A stretch of DNA of 49,349 nt from Treponema sp. UBA3813 (GTDB taxonomy: Bacteria > Spirochaetota > Spirochaetia > Treponematales > Treponemataceae): assembly GCA_002368605.1 (NCBI GenBank), contig DFEB01000008.1, forward strand, positions 1-49,349, read 5' to 3'. The notes under the pieces were generated by a model, which did no database searches, was not told the origin of the DNA, and saw only the letters and a list, made by a program, of their open reading frames with translations. The position numbers and the translations under genes are program-made. This document shows, piece after piece, positions 40,720-48,798 of the stretch. Position 1 is the stretch's first letter. Each line of letters starts with the position of its first letter.

Positions 40720-42324
40720 TTATTTTTTTCGAGAGAACATGCGGAAGTTCATCCAAGGAAATATGGCATGTTCCCGTTCAAGTTTCGTAAGCCACTCCGT
40801 GCTCACAGTGTTAGAACCAAGCGCGTCAAAAACAATCATAAAGGACTCAATAGCCTCCTTAAAACGCTCTGTGGCATATTCCGGGAAATAGCCGTCATGT
40901 ATCATTTTCGCCCACTCGGCACTTTGGGCAATCATAAGTTCTTTTGCGCCCAAATTCAACAAACGGACTTTCAAACCAGTCTCATTCGGGAAGCGGTCTG
41001 ACAAATCAATCATTCGTTCGCACATTTTTCTTGTGTAACGAATCATCCAGCCGTTTGAACTGTCGAGCAAATCCTCACCATAGCTGTTTCCTTGAGCCGC
41101 ACCAGGATAAGGCACGATTTTCTGCAGCGAGAACTGATTCCCGATGAGAGGGGAAATAGCAGACAGTTTGATTTCGAAAGCAGCCGCTTTTCTCAAAACA
41201 GCTTCAAGCCAGTCAATTCCCTCAGCCCAGTCCTGCCCCAGTTGCTTCGCATCGATTACGCATAGAAGCGAAGGCTCTCCGCTTTTCATACATTTTTCGG
41301 CCTCTGACAGTTTTTCATTTTTACACCGGAGGAAAGAATCTGCATCTTTCTGAACTTGGGCAAGGGCATCACTCTGCTTGTACACGCCCTCATCGTCTTT
41401 ATTCCAATAACGGAAATATGACGGAAACCTTGCCATTCCGTCCTCAATAAAACCAGCTTTAATAAGATCCTCTGCCGGCAAATCAAATGCGACATCTTTT
41501 CCTTGATTTTTATAAACTGGAGCAGAAGCAAATCCGTTCTCTCCAGTGATATCATCAGGAGTGTCAGCATCCTGACAGAAAAGAGCAAGTGATGCCTGAG
41601 AAAGGCTTGTATTTGTGTCAAGGTCACAGCGAACAGGAGAGAAAATGCCATTTTCCGGGAGACTATCACTGAAAAGCATGGTTCTCACATCAACAATAGT
41701 GTAACGGAAGCCGTATGAACGCAGAACTTTTTCAATTCCTGGAGTGTAGCCCATGAAAGGCAGGTAAAACCCATCTGGATTTGAGCCAAAGTAATGTCGG
41801 TGAGAATACAATCCTACCTCTACCTGAGCATTTAATATTTCAGTCATGTCACCGTAGTGTGGAAGGAAAGCATAAGTACCGCAAGTTGAAAGAAGCTCAA
41901 GTTTTCCTTTTTCTGCAAAACAGGCAAATTCCTTGAGGAGATTCCGTGAATAAACCTGAGTAAAATCAATCAAGTCTTTTTTTGCCTTCTGAAGACAAGT
42001 TTTGGCATTTTCAAGAAGATCATCTTTTCCAGAGAGCCGCACAACCTCCCTTTCTCCAAGAGCAATCCGCTTTTCAAGCCAACGAACAAACTGTTCTTTT
42101 ACCATTTCATCGTCGAGCAAGGCGCAAAGGGACGGCGAAAAAACCATGGCAAGCTTAAAATCGACTCCTTCGTTTTCGAGGCGATGGAACATATTAAGCA
42201 TTGGAAGATAAGTCTGCACAATCGAACCGAATAAAATATCATTCTGAAGCGCAAATTCTTTTTCATTTTCGTGGCGTATATACCCTTGATGACCGACAAT
42301 CGTTAAAACTAAATTCTTTGACAT
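40720..42324 (-). CDS. GH57-family glycoside hydrolase/branching-enzyme-like protein
   Basis: A 534-residue cytoplasmic protein with the GH57 (beta/alpha)7 start LVLTIVGHQGYIRH, the catalytic-region segment ELLSTCGTYAFLPH, then GFYLPFMGYTPGIEKVLRSYGFRYTIVD. It carries a helical C-terminal domain of the DUF1957 type. Family members make alpha-1,6 branches in glycogen or hydrolyse alpha-glucans; which one cannot be told here. It is preceded by the DUF4912 gene with a 12-base gap, a pairing I associate with this family. It ends 3 bases from the convergent UPF0164 gene. Confidence 0.88.
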   Translation of the reverse strand: MSKNLVLTIVGHQGYIRHENEKEFALQNDILFGSIVQTYLPMLNMFHRLENEGVDFKLAMVFSPSLCALLDDEMVKEQFVRWLEKRIALGEREVVRLSGKDDLLENAKTCLQKAKKDLIDFTQVYSRNLLKEFACFAEKGKLELLSTCGTYAFLPHYGDMTEILNAQVEVGLYSHRHYFGSNPDGFYLPFMGYTPGIEKVLRSYGFRYTIVDVRTMLFSDSLPENGIFSPVRCDLDTNTSLSQASLALFCQDADTPDDITGENGFASAPVYKNQGKDVAFDLPAEDLIKAGFIEDGMARFPSYFRYWNKDDEGVYKQSDALAQVQKDADSFLRCKNEKLSEAEKCMKSGEPSLLCVIDAKQLGQDWAEGIDWLEAVLRKAAAFEIKLSAISPLIGNQFSLQKIVPYPGAAQGNSYGEDLLDSSNGWMIRYTRKMCERMIDLSDRFPNETGLKVRLLNLGAKELMIAQSAEWAKMIHDGYFPEYATERFKEAIESFMIVFDALGSNTVSTEWLTKLEREHAIFPWMNFRMFSRKK

Positions 42325-42336
42325 TATAAGCTCCGA

Positions 42337-43011
42337 CTAATCCACAAAAGACTGTCTGTATTTTTCGTAATGAGATTTTAAAAGTTTTTTCATTCCAGAA
42401 ACCTCAAGGATTTTAGGAATATCGACTTCCTGACCGGGAAAAGCCTTAGAAAAAATCGCGGGAGTTTCAGGAAGCCTGATTCGATCGGAAATCGTGAGAT
42501 TGTCAGAAGAGCCATCGTTAAAAAGCGCTACCAAATCCACACGGAAGAATTTTTTGCCAGGCTCAAGGAGTATATATTGCTCTCGGTCTTCAAGGCTTAT
42601 CTGTAAATCAAAATATTCAATAGGGTTCGTTTCACTTTCGTTCTCAAAATAAAGAACCCTGAGAAGCAGATTTTTCAGGCGAGAGGATTCTGAAAGTTTC
42701 TTAACTCCATCAGCACTGATATCCCAATAAACGAAGGCCCATGCCGGATTTCTTAAGATGACAGAAATTTCTGTTTCGTTGAAAGAAGAAGGAAGTTCCC
42801 CAGACTTTTCGGGGAATTCCCCCTGCTCGTTCATCACCTGTACAGGTTCCGATTCGGCAGGCATATCCTGAGCAACCTCAAGCAATTCCCCGATAATAAA
42901 GCGGCGGTTTAAGTTATCAGGAATATCTATTCCATAATCATCGGCAAGAGCAATCAAATCAGCCGAAGATAAAGTCTCCAAATGAGCAAGTGTTAAAGCG
43001 TTATTTTCCAT
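42337..43011 (-). CDS. DUF4912 domain protein
   Basis: A 224-residue protein. Residues 10-50 resemble a short SAP/Rho-N-like helical motif (LETLSSADLIALADDYGIDIP). The DUF4912 domain follows (ISVILRNPAWAFVYWDIS, then RVLYFENES and FFRVDLVALF). DUF4912 has an Ig- or carbohydrate-binding-like beta fold of unknown function. The tight spacing with the GH57 gene suggests a joint role in glycogen or polysaccharide metabolism (inference). Confidence 0.85.
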   Translation of the reverse strand: MENNALTLAHLETLSSADLIALADDYGIDIPDNLNRRFIIGELLEVAQDMPAESEPVQVMNEQGEFPEKSGELPSSFNETEISVILRNPAWAFVYWDISADGVKKLSESSRLKNLLLRVLYFENESETNPIEYFDLQISLEDREQYILLEPGKKFFRVDLVALFNDGSSDNLTISDRIRLPETPAIFSKAFPGQEVDIPKILEVSGMKKLLKSHYEKYRQSFVD

Positions 43012-43049
43012 AATTTTTATTTTTTATTGTGTATGATTGTCTTAAAAAC

Positions 43050-43079
43050 TTGAAAAAAAATCAACTAGTATATTAAAAT
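43050..43079 (+). promoter_or_regulatory. Promoter of the second EAL gene
   Basis: TTGAAA (43050-43055) and TAAAAT (43074-43079) are 18 bases apart. Transcription would begin near 43086, after the ATG at 43083, which supports the downstream TTG start. Confidence 0.55.
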
Positions 43080-43100
43080 AGAATGAAAAAGGAGTTCATC

Positions 43101-44792
43101 TTGCCCAAAGAATTTGCCAGCGAAAAACTCTGCGATCTCATTTCCGTACTTACAAGCAGCGTAACGACCCTTGCCGAAATGAACGAAAAACTTCAGGAAA
43201 CTCTGCCAGCCCTAGCCGAAGAACTCCAGCTAGGCCGTCTTTCCGTAGTCGTGTCAAATCCACAAAATGTTTATGAACCTCTCGGCATCAACAAAGAGAT
43301 GGTAAGCTATGAAAGCCCTGCTGGATTCAATCCTGACACATACGAAAAATTTTACTTTACCGAAGAAAACGGCTTTATCCGTCTCAAGGCAAACCTGCTC
43401 CCCCAAATCGAATGGACAGATCAAAACAAAAAATTCGTGGATTTTTATGTAGATCTCTCCTATCTTTTGTGCAGCCGCGCCCGCCTGATGAACCTCATGG
43501 ATGCGGTCAAAATCACAGACTCGCTTACGGGAGCTTTGAATCTTCACGGCTTGCAGGAAACCGTAGGTGAAATCCTCTCCAAAAAAGAGATTCAGAATTT
43601 CTCCGTAGTTCTCCTTAACTTCAAGAATTTCAAGTACATCAACCAGCGGGTCACCACCGATAACGGCGACATCATCCTGCGGAAATACTCGATGCTCGTC
43701 CAGGGATTTCTGGAAGGGAAAGGCTATCTTGCCCGTCTCGGAAGCGACAATTTTCTCACGCTGGTGGAAAAAAAACGCCTTTCAGAATTCATCGAATTCA
43801 TCAAAAATGTTTCAATCAGCGTAAACAACAAGGGAACCGTCGAATCCATAAAAATCGATGTAAGGGCCGGAGTCTACGAAACAAACGAAGAAACCACATT
43901 CGGTGATATCATGTCGAATTCGGCCGTGGCACTGGACAGCGCGCGGCATTCGCGCAACAAAGACATACTTTTCTTTGAGAGAGAAATGCTTGAAAAAGCC
44001 CTGCACGACAAAAGCATCTCGAACATGTTCCTGGACTCCCTTGCAAAAAACGAATTCAAGGTCTATTACCAGCCAAAAGTCGATTTACAAACGAACATGC
44101 TCTGCGGCTGTGAGGCTCTTTCCCGCTGGTACGCCCAAAGGCTCATAACTCCGGCAGAATTCATCCCCATACTCGAACAGGAAGGCACAATCAAGAATCT
44201 GGACTTTTATGTCCTCGAAACCGTTTGCAGGAATATCCGTGAGTGGATAGACAAGGGAATTGAGCCAGTCTTAATATCCACGAATTTTTCAAAACTCCAC
44301 CTTTCGGACGAGCACTTTGAGGAACATATAATTTCTACTCTAAAGAAATACGATGTTCCTTCAAAATACCTTGAGCTTGAACTTACGGAACTTTCTGATT
44401 ACCAATATTTTGAACGGCTCGTCTCTTTCGTAAATAAAATGCAGGACGAGGGTTTTAAGATTTCAATCGATGATTTTGGAACAGGTTATTCGTCCATGAG
44501 CCTTGTCCGAAACCTTAACCCAGATGTAATCAAGCTCGACAAATCATTAATCGACAATGTGGCGGCCGGCGACGATAAAAAAGCAAGGACAGACCGAATT
44601 ATAAGCCGCTCAATCATCAAGATGGCTCAGGAACTGGGAATAAAAGTGATTGCGGAGGGCGTTGAGACAAAAGAACAGGCAGAATTTTTACTCAAGAATG
44701 ATTGTTTCATGGCCCAGGGCTGGCTTTTCGATAAGGCCCTTGACCATGATGAATTTGAAAAGCGGCTTGTCACGCGGAAATACGAGATTTAA
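43101..44792 (+). CDS. Cyclic-di-GMP phosphodiesterase (EAL), degenerate GGDEF
   Basis: A 563-residue soluble protein: an N-terminal sensor-like region (1-135), a GGDEF-like domain (TDSLTGALNLHG) with LGSDNF in place of GGDEF, and a full EAL domain with EALSRW, NFSKLHL, LELELTE, DDFGTGYSS, a following Lys in IKLDKSL, and EGVE. Predicted to hydrolyse c-di-GMP but not make it. Two starts are possible. The ATG at 43083 is 4 bases after a -10-like TAAAAT. The TTG at 43101 has AAGGAG (43089-43094) at ideal distance and is preferred. Confidence 0.9.
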   Translation: MPKEFASEKLCDLISVLTSSVTTLAEMNEKLQETLPALAEELQLGRLSVVVSNPQNVYEPLGINKEMVSYESPAGFNPDTYEKFYFTEENGFIRLKANLLPQIEWTDQNKKFVDFYVDLSYLLCSRARLMNLMDAVKITDSLTGALNLHGLQETVGEILSKKEIQNFSVVLLNFKNFKYINQRVTTDNGDIILRKYSMLVQGFLEGKGYLARLGSDNFLTLVEKKRLSEFIEFIKNVSISVNNKGTVESIKIDVRAGVYETNEETTFGDIMSNSAVALDSARHSRNKDILFFEREMLEKALHDKSISNMFLDSLAKNEFKVYYQPKVDLQTNMLCGCEALSRWYAQRLITPAEFIPILEQEGTIKNLDFYVLETVCRNIREWIDKGIEPVLISTNFSKLHLSDEHFEEHIISTLKKYDVPSKYLELELTELSDYQYFERLVSFVNKMQDEGFKISIDDFGTGYSSMSLVRNLNPDVIKLDKSLIDNVAAGDDKKARTDRIISRSIIKMAQELGIKVIAEGVETKEQAEFLLKNDCFMAQGWLFDKALDHDEFEKRLVTRKYEI

Positions 44793-44800
44793 CTTCCGCC

Positions 44801-45454
44801 CTATTTTTTAGCTTTTCGGGCTGCCCGACTTCCAATCGTCTGGATAATCTGAACAAAGACAATCAGTATTATCACCGTTGATGTCATAAGCGGCTGATTA
44901 AAGCGCTGGTAACCGTATGTGAGTGCCAAATCCCCCACACCGCCACCACCGACAGCACCGGCCATTGCCGTCGCACCCAAAAGGCCTACTGTTCCAGTCG
45001 TGACGCCCAGCACGATTGAGCCCAGGCTTTCAGGAAGAACGAATCTTATTATCGTCTGGAAGGTGCTTGCCCCCATACTTTGCGCAGCCTCAATGATTCC
45101 TTTGTCAACCTCAAGAAGCGCATTCTCTATCAGCCGGGCCAAATAAGGCGCGATATATGCCACCAGAGGAACCAAAGCCGCCGTAGAGCCGACGCGGGTT
45201 CCAACAATAATTTTCGTAAGCGGCATAATATAGACAATCAAAATGATAAAAGGCACGCTGCGGATAATGTTAATCACAAGACCAAGACTCGTGTAAATCA
45301 GTTTGTTTTCTTTAAGACCGTCCTTTCTGGTCAGAAAAAGAATCACTGCAAGCGGAAGGGCAATAAGAAGCCCCGCCAAGAGCGAAAGCCCGACCATGTA
45401 CAAAGTCTGAAAAATGCTGGTATAGATTTTTATCGCACTGATTCCGAAAATCAT
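44801..45454 (-). CDS. metI: Methionine ABC transporter permease
   Basis: A 217-residue inner-membrane permease with five predicted helices and the EAA loop variant DKGIIEAAQSMGAST that contacts MetN. The VGLLGATAMAGAVGGGGVGDLAL segment is typical of MetI. It follows metN by 18 bases, with AAGGAG before the ATG, and ends 8 bases from the convergent EAL gene. Confidence 0.95.
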   Translation of the reverse strand: MIFGISAIKIYTSIFQTLYMVGLSLLAGLLIALPLAVILFLTRKDGLKENKLIYTSLGLVINIIRSVPFIILIVYIMPLTKIIVGTRVGSTAALVPLVAYIAPYLARLIENALLEVDKGIIEAAQSMGASTFQTIIRFVLPESLGSIVLGVTTGTVGLLGATAMAGAVGGGGVGDLALTYGYQRFNQPLMTSTVIILIVFVQIIQTIGSRAARKAKK

Positions 45455-45472
45455 AATACACTCCTTCTAATC

Positions 45473-46495
45473 CTATAATTCAACCGGAAATTTCGGCACA
45501 TTTCTTTCATCGAAGAATTTTTCTGCGGCGGCAATCTGCTCTTCGCTACCCCTGAGCTGCACTGTCTGAAATCCGACGATTTTCTCCTCAAGCTCAGTTA
45601 CAATTCCGTAAAGAATCGAAATGCTAACGCCGGTCTCCCTGATTGCATCTGCCATAATCGGCTCGTCCGCGTTTTTTCCGTCAAAGCGGAGCCTGAGGAC
45701 TTTCTGGCTTCCAGTATAATTTTTAAGGAAAGACTTCACGCTCTCAGGCAGGCGGTCATTTATAACCGTGCGAATAAAATTCTTCGTTACAGGGGATTTT
45801 GGATTACCGAAAACATCGATTACGGAACCGCTCTCAATCAGGCTTCCTTTCTCAAGAACGGCCACTTTATTACAAATCTGCTGAATTACATTCATTTGAT
45901 GGGTAATCATCAGAATCGTAACCCCCAAATCCTTGTTGATTTTTTTCAAAAGCGCAAGGATTGAGTCCGTTGTCCGGGGATCCAGGGCGCTGGTAGCCTC
46001 GTCACAAAGAAGGATTGACGGATTAAGGGCAAGAGCCCTGGCAATTCCCACCCTTTGTTTCTGTCCGCCAGAAAGTTCTTTGGGATAAGAGAGGATTTTA
46101 TCATCCAGCTCAACGAAATGAAGCAAGTCTTTTACCCTGGACTCAATATCCCCTTTCGACTTTTTTGCAAGCTTCAAGGGAAGTGCCACATTTTCATAGA
46201 CCGTTTTGCTTTCCAAAAGATTGAAATGCTGGAAAATCATGCCTATGTCTTTTCGGAATGCACGCAATTTTTTTCCTTTCAATTCCGCGACTGAAAGTGA
46301 ATTCACGGTTACCCGGCCTTCCGTAGGAACTTCAAGACCGTTCACCATACGGAGCAGGGTCGATTTTCCCGCTCCGGAAAAGCCAATCACCCCGAAAATA
46401 TCGCCCTTGCTGACTGAAAGAGAAATATCCTTCAGGGCATGGACAGTATTAGTCTTTGTTCTGAATATTTTTGATACATGCTCAAGTTCAATCAT
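45473..46495 (-). CDS. metN: Methionine ABC transporter ATP-binding protein
   Basis: A 340-residue ABC ATPase: Walker A GFSGAGKST (38-46), Q-loop IFQHFNLL, signature LSGGQKQRVGIARAL, Walker B LLCDEATSALD, and a C-terminal NIL domain (about 260-340) that binds methionine and inhibits transport when the cell is replete. The ATG at 46495 (AGAGG upstream), 19 bases after metQ, is chosen over a 40-residue longer reading that would lie inside metQ. Confidence 0.96.
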   Translation of the reverse strand: MIELEHVSKIFRTKTNTVHALKDISLSVSKGDIFGVIGFSGAGKSTLLRMVNGLEVPTEGRVTVNSLSVAELKGKKLRAFRKDIGMIFQHFNLLESKTVYENVALPLKLAKKSKGDIESRVKDLLHFVELDDKILSYPKELSGGQKQRVGIARALALNPSILLCDEATSALDPRTTDSILALLKKINKDLGVTILMITHQMNVIQQICNKVAVLEKGSLIESGSVIDVFGNPKSPVTKNFIRTVINDRLPESVKSFLKNYTGSQKVLRLRFDGKNADEPIMADAIRETGVSISILYGIVTELEEKIVGFQTVQLRGSEEQIAAAEKFFDERNVPKFPVEL

Positions 46496-46514
46496 CTCAG
46501 GCGACCTCTTTTTT

Positions 46515-47375
46515 TTAGTTGAAAGAATAATCCTCAGGAATCCAGAAAAGTCCGTTCTCATAATTGGTCTTTTCAAGATATGCCTTGAATTCTGCAGAAT
46601 GATAGGCGGCAACAATGTCCTTAGCCCACTGACTGTCTTTATTTTCTGCCTTTACTACAACCTGCAAGACAAGATGCGGGAGAACGCTTTCCTTTGCCAG
46701 TGCCGTGCTTGCGTCAATGCCTGCGTTGTAAACGATAGAGCCTGTAATCACGACAAAGTCAAAATCATCCTGAACCTGTGGAATGTTAAGCGACTTCATC
46801 TCAGTGAAGACAATATTATATTTATTTGAGGCAATGTCTTCGCTTGTAACTGTGGAAAGATTCACTCCATCCTTGAGAGTAATCCAGCCGATTTTTGAAA
46901 GAAGAACATAAGCCCGTGCCGTATTGGCAGGATCGTTCGGAACTGCAATCTTCGGATTTGCAATTTTCTCAATATCAGAAAGAGACTTGTATCTGCTTGA
47001 GAACATACTGGCTGGAACTGTTGGAATCGGTGTTATCGGCAGAAGGTCACCATTATTTCCTTTATTGTAACTCTCTGCGTAAGCTGTATGCTGCTCAACA
47101 TTGAAGTCAACATCGCCTCCATTTACTGCGTCATCGGCGAGGGAAAGTTCTGAATAATCAATACCTTTCAGAGTGTAGCCTTTTGCCTCAAGAATCGGCG
47201 CGACACCATTTTCAAAAAGGACAGTATAAGGCCCCTGTGAACGGCTGTAAGTCAAAGTCTTTTTCTCGCTCGAAGAGTTTTCTTTTTTGTTGCATGAAAC
47301 AAAGGAAGAAAGAACTGCGACAGCACCCAAGGTTAAAAGTGCGATTCTCAAGGAATTTTTAGTAATTTTTTTCAT
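46515..47375 (-). CDS. metQ: Methionine-binding lipoprotein
   Basis: A 286-residue NlpA/MetQ-family lipoprotein. Lipobox FVSC gives lipidated Cys28. The mature part has LTYSRSQGPYTVLFENGV, VDFNVEQHTAYAES and PNDPANTARAYVLL, which line the ligand cleft in the family. First gene of metQNI, with AAGGAG before the ATG and a strong promoter. Substrate is L- or D-methionine by family; a related amino acid cannot be excluded. Confidence 0.95.
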   Translation of the reverse strand: MKKITKNSLRIALLTLGAVAVLSSFVSCNKKENSSSEKKTLTYSRSQGPYTVLFENGVAPILEAKGYTLKGIDYSELSLADDAVNGGDVDFNVEQHTAYAESYNKGNNGDLLPITPIPTVPASMFSSRYKSLSDIEKIANPKIAVPNDPANTARAYVLLSKIGWITLKDGVNLSTVTSEDIASNKYNIVFTEMKSLNIPQVQDDFDFVVITGSIVYNAGIDASTALAKESVLPHLVLQVVVKAENKDSQWAKDIVAAYHSAEFKAYLEKTNYENGLFWIPEDYSFN

Positions 47376-47388
47376 ATTTTTGCTCCTT

Positions 47389-47458
47389 ACCTATTGGAAT
47401 ACTAGGTTTATTTATGATAAGATATTTATATACCTAGTAACCTACTGTGTCAATAGGT
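47389..47458. promoter_or_regulatory. metQ promoter with symmetric operator-like repeats
   Basis: On the minus strand TTGACA (47453-47448) and TATAAA (47430-47425) are 17 bases apart. The region is symmetric: ACCTATTG (47389-47396) mirrors CAATAGGT (47451-47458), and ACTAGGT (47401-47407) mirrors ACCTAGT (47432-47438). One pair overlaps the -35, and the other overlaps the spacer and leader. This suggests a repressor acting on metQ and perhaps on the divergent amidohydrolase. I find no S-box or other methionine riboswitch. Confidence 0.7.
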
Positions 47459-47480
47459 TTTGAAAAAAAAAGGAGTTTTT

Positions 47481-48653
47481 ATGAATATTTTAGACGAAGC
47501 AAAAACACTGAAACCGTATATGGTAGAACAGAGAAATTACTTTCACCAGCATCCGGAATTAGGATTGGAAGAATTTCTCACCTGTCAGAGAATTGAAGAA
47601 GAGCTGGATAAAATCGGAGTCACACACTTCCGCGTTGGCAAAACAAATGTCATTGCGGAAATTGATTCTGGAAAAAAAGGAAAAACTCTCTTTCTCCGCG
47701 CAGACATTGATGCCCTTCCCATTCAGGAAGCCAATGATATTCCATACAAGAGCCAGAATGAAGGGGTGATGCACGCTTGCGGTCATGACGGACACGCCGC
47801 ATATCTTTTGGGAAGCGCAAAACTTCTATCTGAACATAAAAATGATTTCAAGGGAAAAGTCATTCTCGCCTTTCAGGCAGCCGAGGAAATCGGAAAGGGA
47901 GCAAGAGACATTATCGCATCCGGAGTCTTGGACAAAGCTGACCGTTGTTTTGGGATTCACTTTCAATCTTCTTTAGATGTGGGAAAAATCGGAGTAAAAG
48001 CAGGAGCAGACATGGCAAGTTGCGACCGTTTCAAAATAAGCATTTATGGTAAATCAGCTCACATTACCCGCCCCCAGGACGGTATCGACTCACTTTTTAT
48101 AGCCTCTCTCATATCCACACAATTACAGACTGTCGTCTCGCGGCTCGTCAGTCCGGTGGAGGTCGCATTAATCGGAGTCGGAAGAATCTCTGCAGGGACA
48201 ACCTACAACATAATTCCAGGGCAAGCAGAGTTGGAGGGAACAATCCGTGCATTCTCAAAAGAAGTCCGTGAAAAACTTGGAAGCACTATTGAAAAGATTG
48301 CCAGAAATGTCGCCGATGAATACGGAGCAAGAGTTGATGTTTTTATTGAGGATATTTGTGACCCGTGCTTTAATGACGAAAAAAGCGCGAGGGAAGTCAT
48401 AGAATCAGCCCAAAAATTGCTGGGAACTGAAAATGTCATAACCACGCTGGACAAAAGATTCGGTTCGGATAATTTTGCAGACTATTTCAGGAAAACGCCA
48501 GGCTGTTATGTTCATGTCGGCTCAGGTGATTCCGAAAAAACAAGGGTCGCCCATCATAACGATCATTTTGATTTATCGGAAGACAGCTACACCTACGCCG
48601 CCGCCCTTGCAACACAATACGCTCTGGACTTCCTTAGTCCCGCAAAGCCTTAA
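47481..48653 (+). CDS. M20-family amidohydrolase
   Basis: A 390-residue cytoplasmic metallo-amidohydrolase (M20D type). Motifs: HQHPELGLEE (22-31), RADIDALPIQE (73-83) with a metal-site Asp, ACGHDGHAAYLLG (99-111) with metal-site Cys and His, and AEEIGKGA with the catalytic Glu pair. Members release amino acids from N-acyl or N-acetyl forms, indole conjugates or hippurate. Being divergent from metQNI with a shared control region, deacylation of N-acyl-methionine is an attractive inference. The ATG at 47481 has an ideal AAGGAG; the TTG at 47460 is rejected. Confidence 0.9.
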   Translation: MNILDEAKTLKPYMVEQRNYFHQHPELGLEEFLTCQRIEEELDKIGVTHFRVGKTNVIAEIDSGKKGKTLFLRADIDALPIQEANDIPYKSQNEGVMHACGHDGHAAYLLGSAKLLSEHKNDFKGKVILAFQAAEEIGKGARDIIASGVLDKADRCFGIHFQSSLDVGKIGVKAGADMASCDRFKISIYGKSAHITRPQDGIDSLFIASLISTQLQTVVSRLVSPVEVALIGVGRISAGTTYNIIPGQAELEGTIRAFSKEVREKLGSTIEKIARNVADEYGARVDVFIEDICDPCFNDEKSAREVIESAQKLLGTENVITTLDKRFGSDNFADYFRKTPGCYVHVGSGDSEKTRVAHHNDHFDLSEDSYTYAAALATQYALDFLSPAKP

Positions 48654-48681
48654 AGTGAAAACTAAAGCACAAAAATGCAAA

Positions 48682-48777
48682 AAAAACGGCTTGTGGGACG
48701 CAGACAAAAAGTAAGGGGGCCCCTGTGAAGGGAGAATCCTTGCTTTTTGTCGTCGCTGGGACCCGCAAGCCGTTTTT
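48682..48777. terminator. Bidirectional terminator with nested internal structure
   Basis: A 16-bp outer stem (48682-48697/48762-48777, one G-U) is flanked by A/T runs, so it can terminate both the amidohydrolase (+) and the GGGtGRT gene (-). Inside lie a 9-bp stem (48703-48711/48743-48751), a 4-bp stem (48713-48716/48738-48741) and a 4-bp apical stem closing a GTGA loop (48725-48728), a GNRA tetraloop if read as plus-strand RNA. This is far more elaborate than a plain terminator. Confidence 0.75.
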
Positions 48778-48798
48778 ATTCAGCTATTGCTTTTTCGC

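Noticed and set aside
46496-46615. 40-residue extension of MetN
   Set aside because: Lies within metQ; the ATG at 46495 has a ribosome site and begins MIELEHVSKIF.
47376-47480. S-box or other methionine riboswitch
   Set aside because: Too short and lacks the conserved core; the symmetric repeats look like protein-binding sites.
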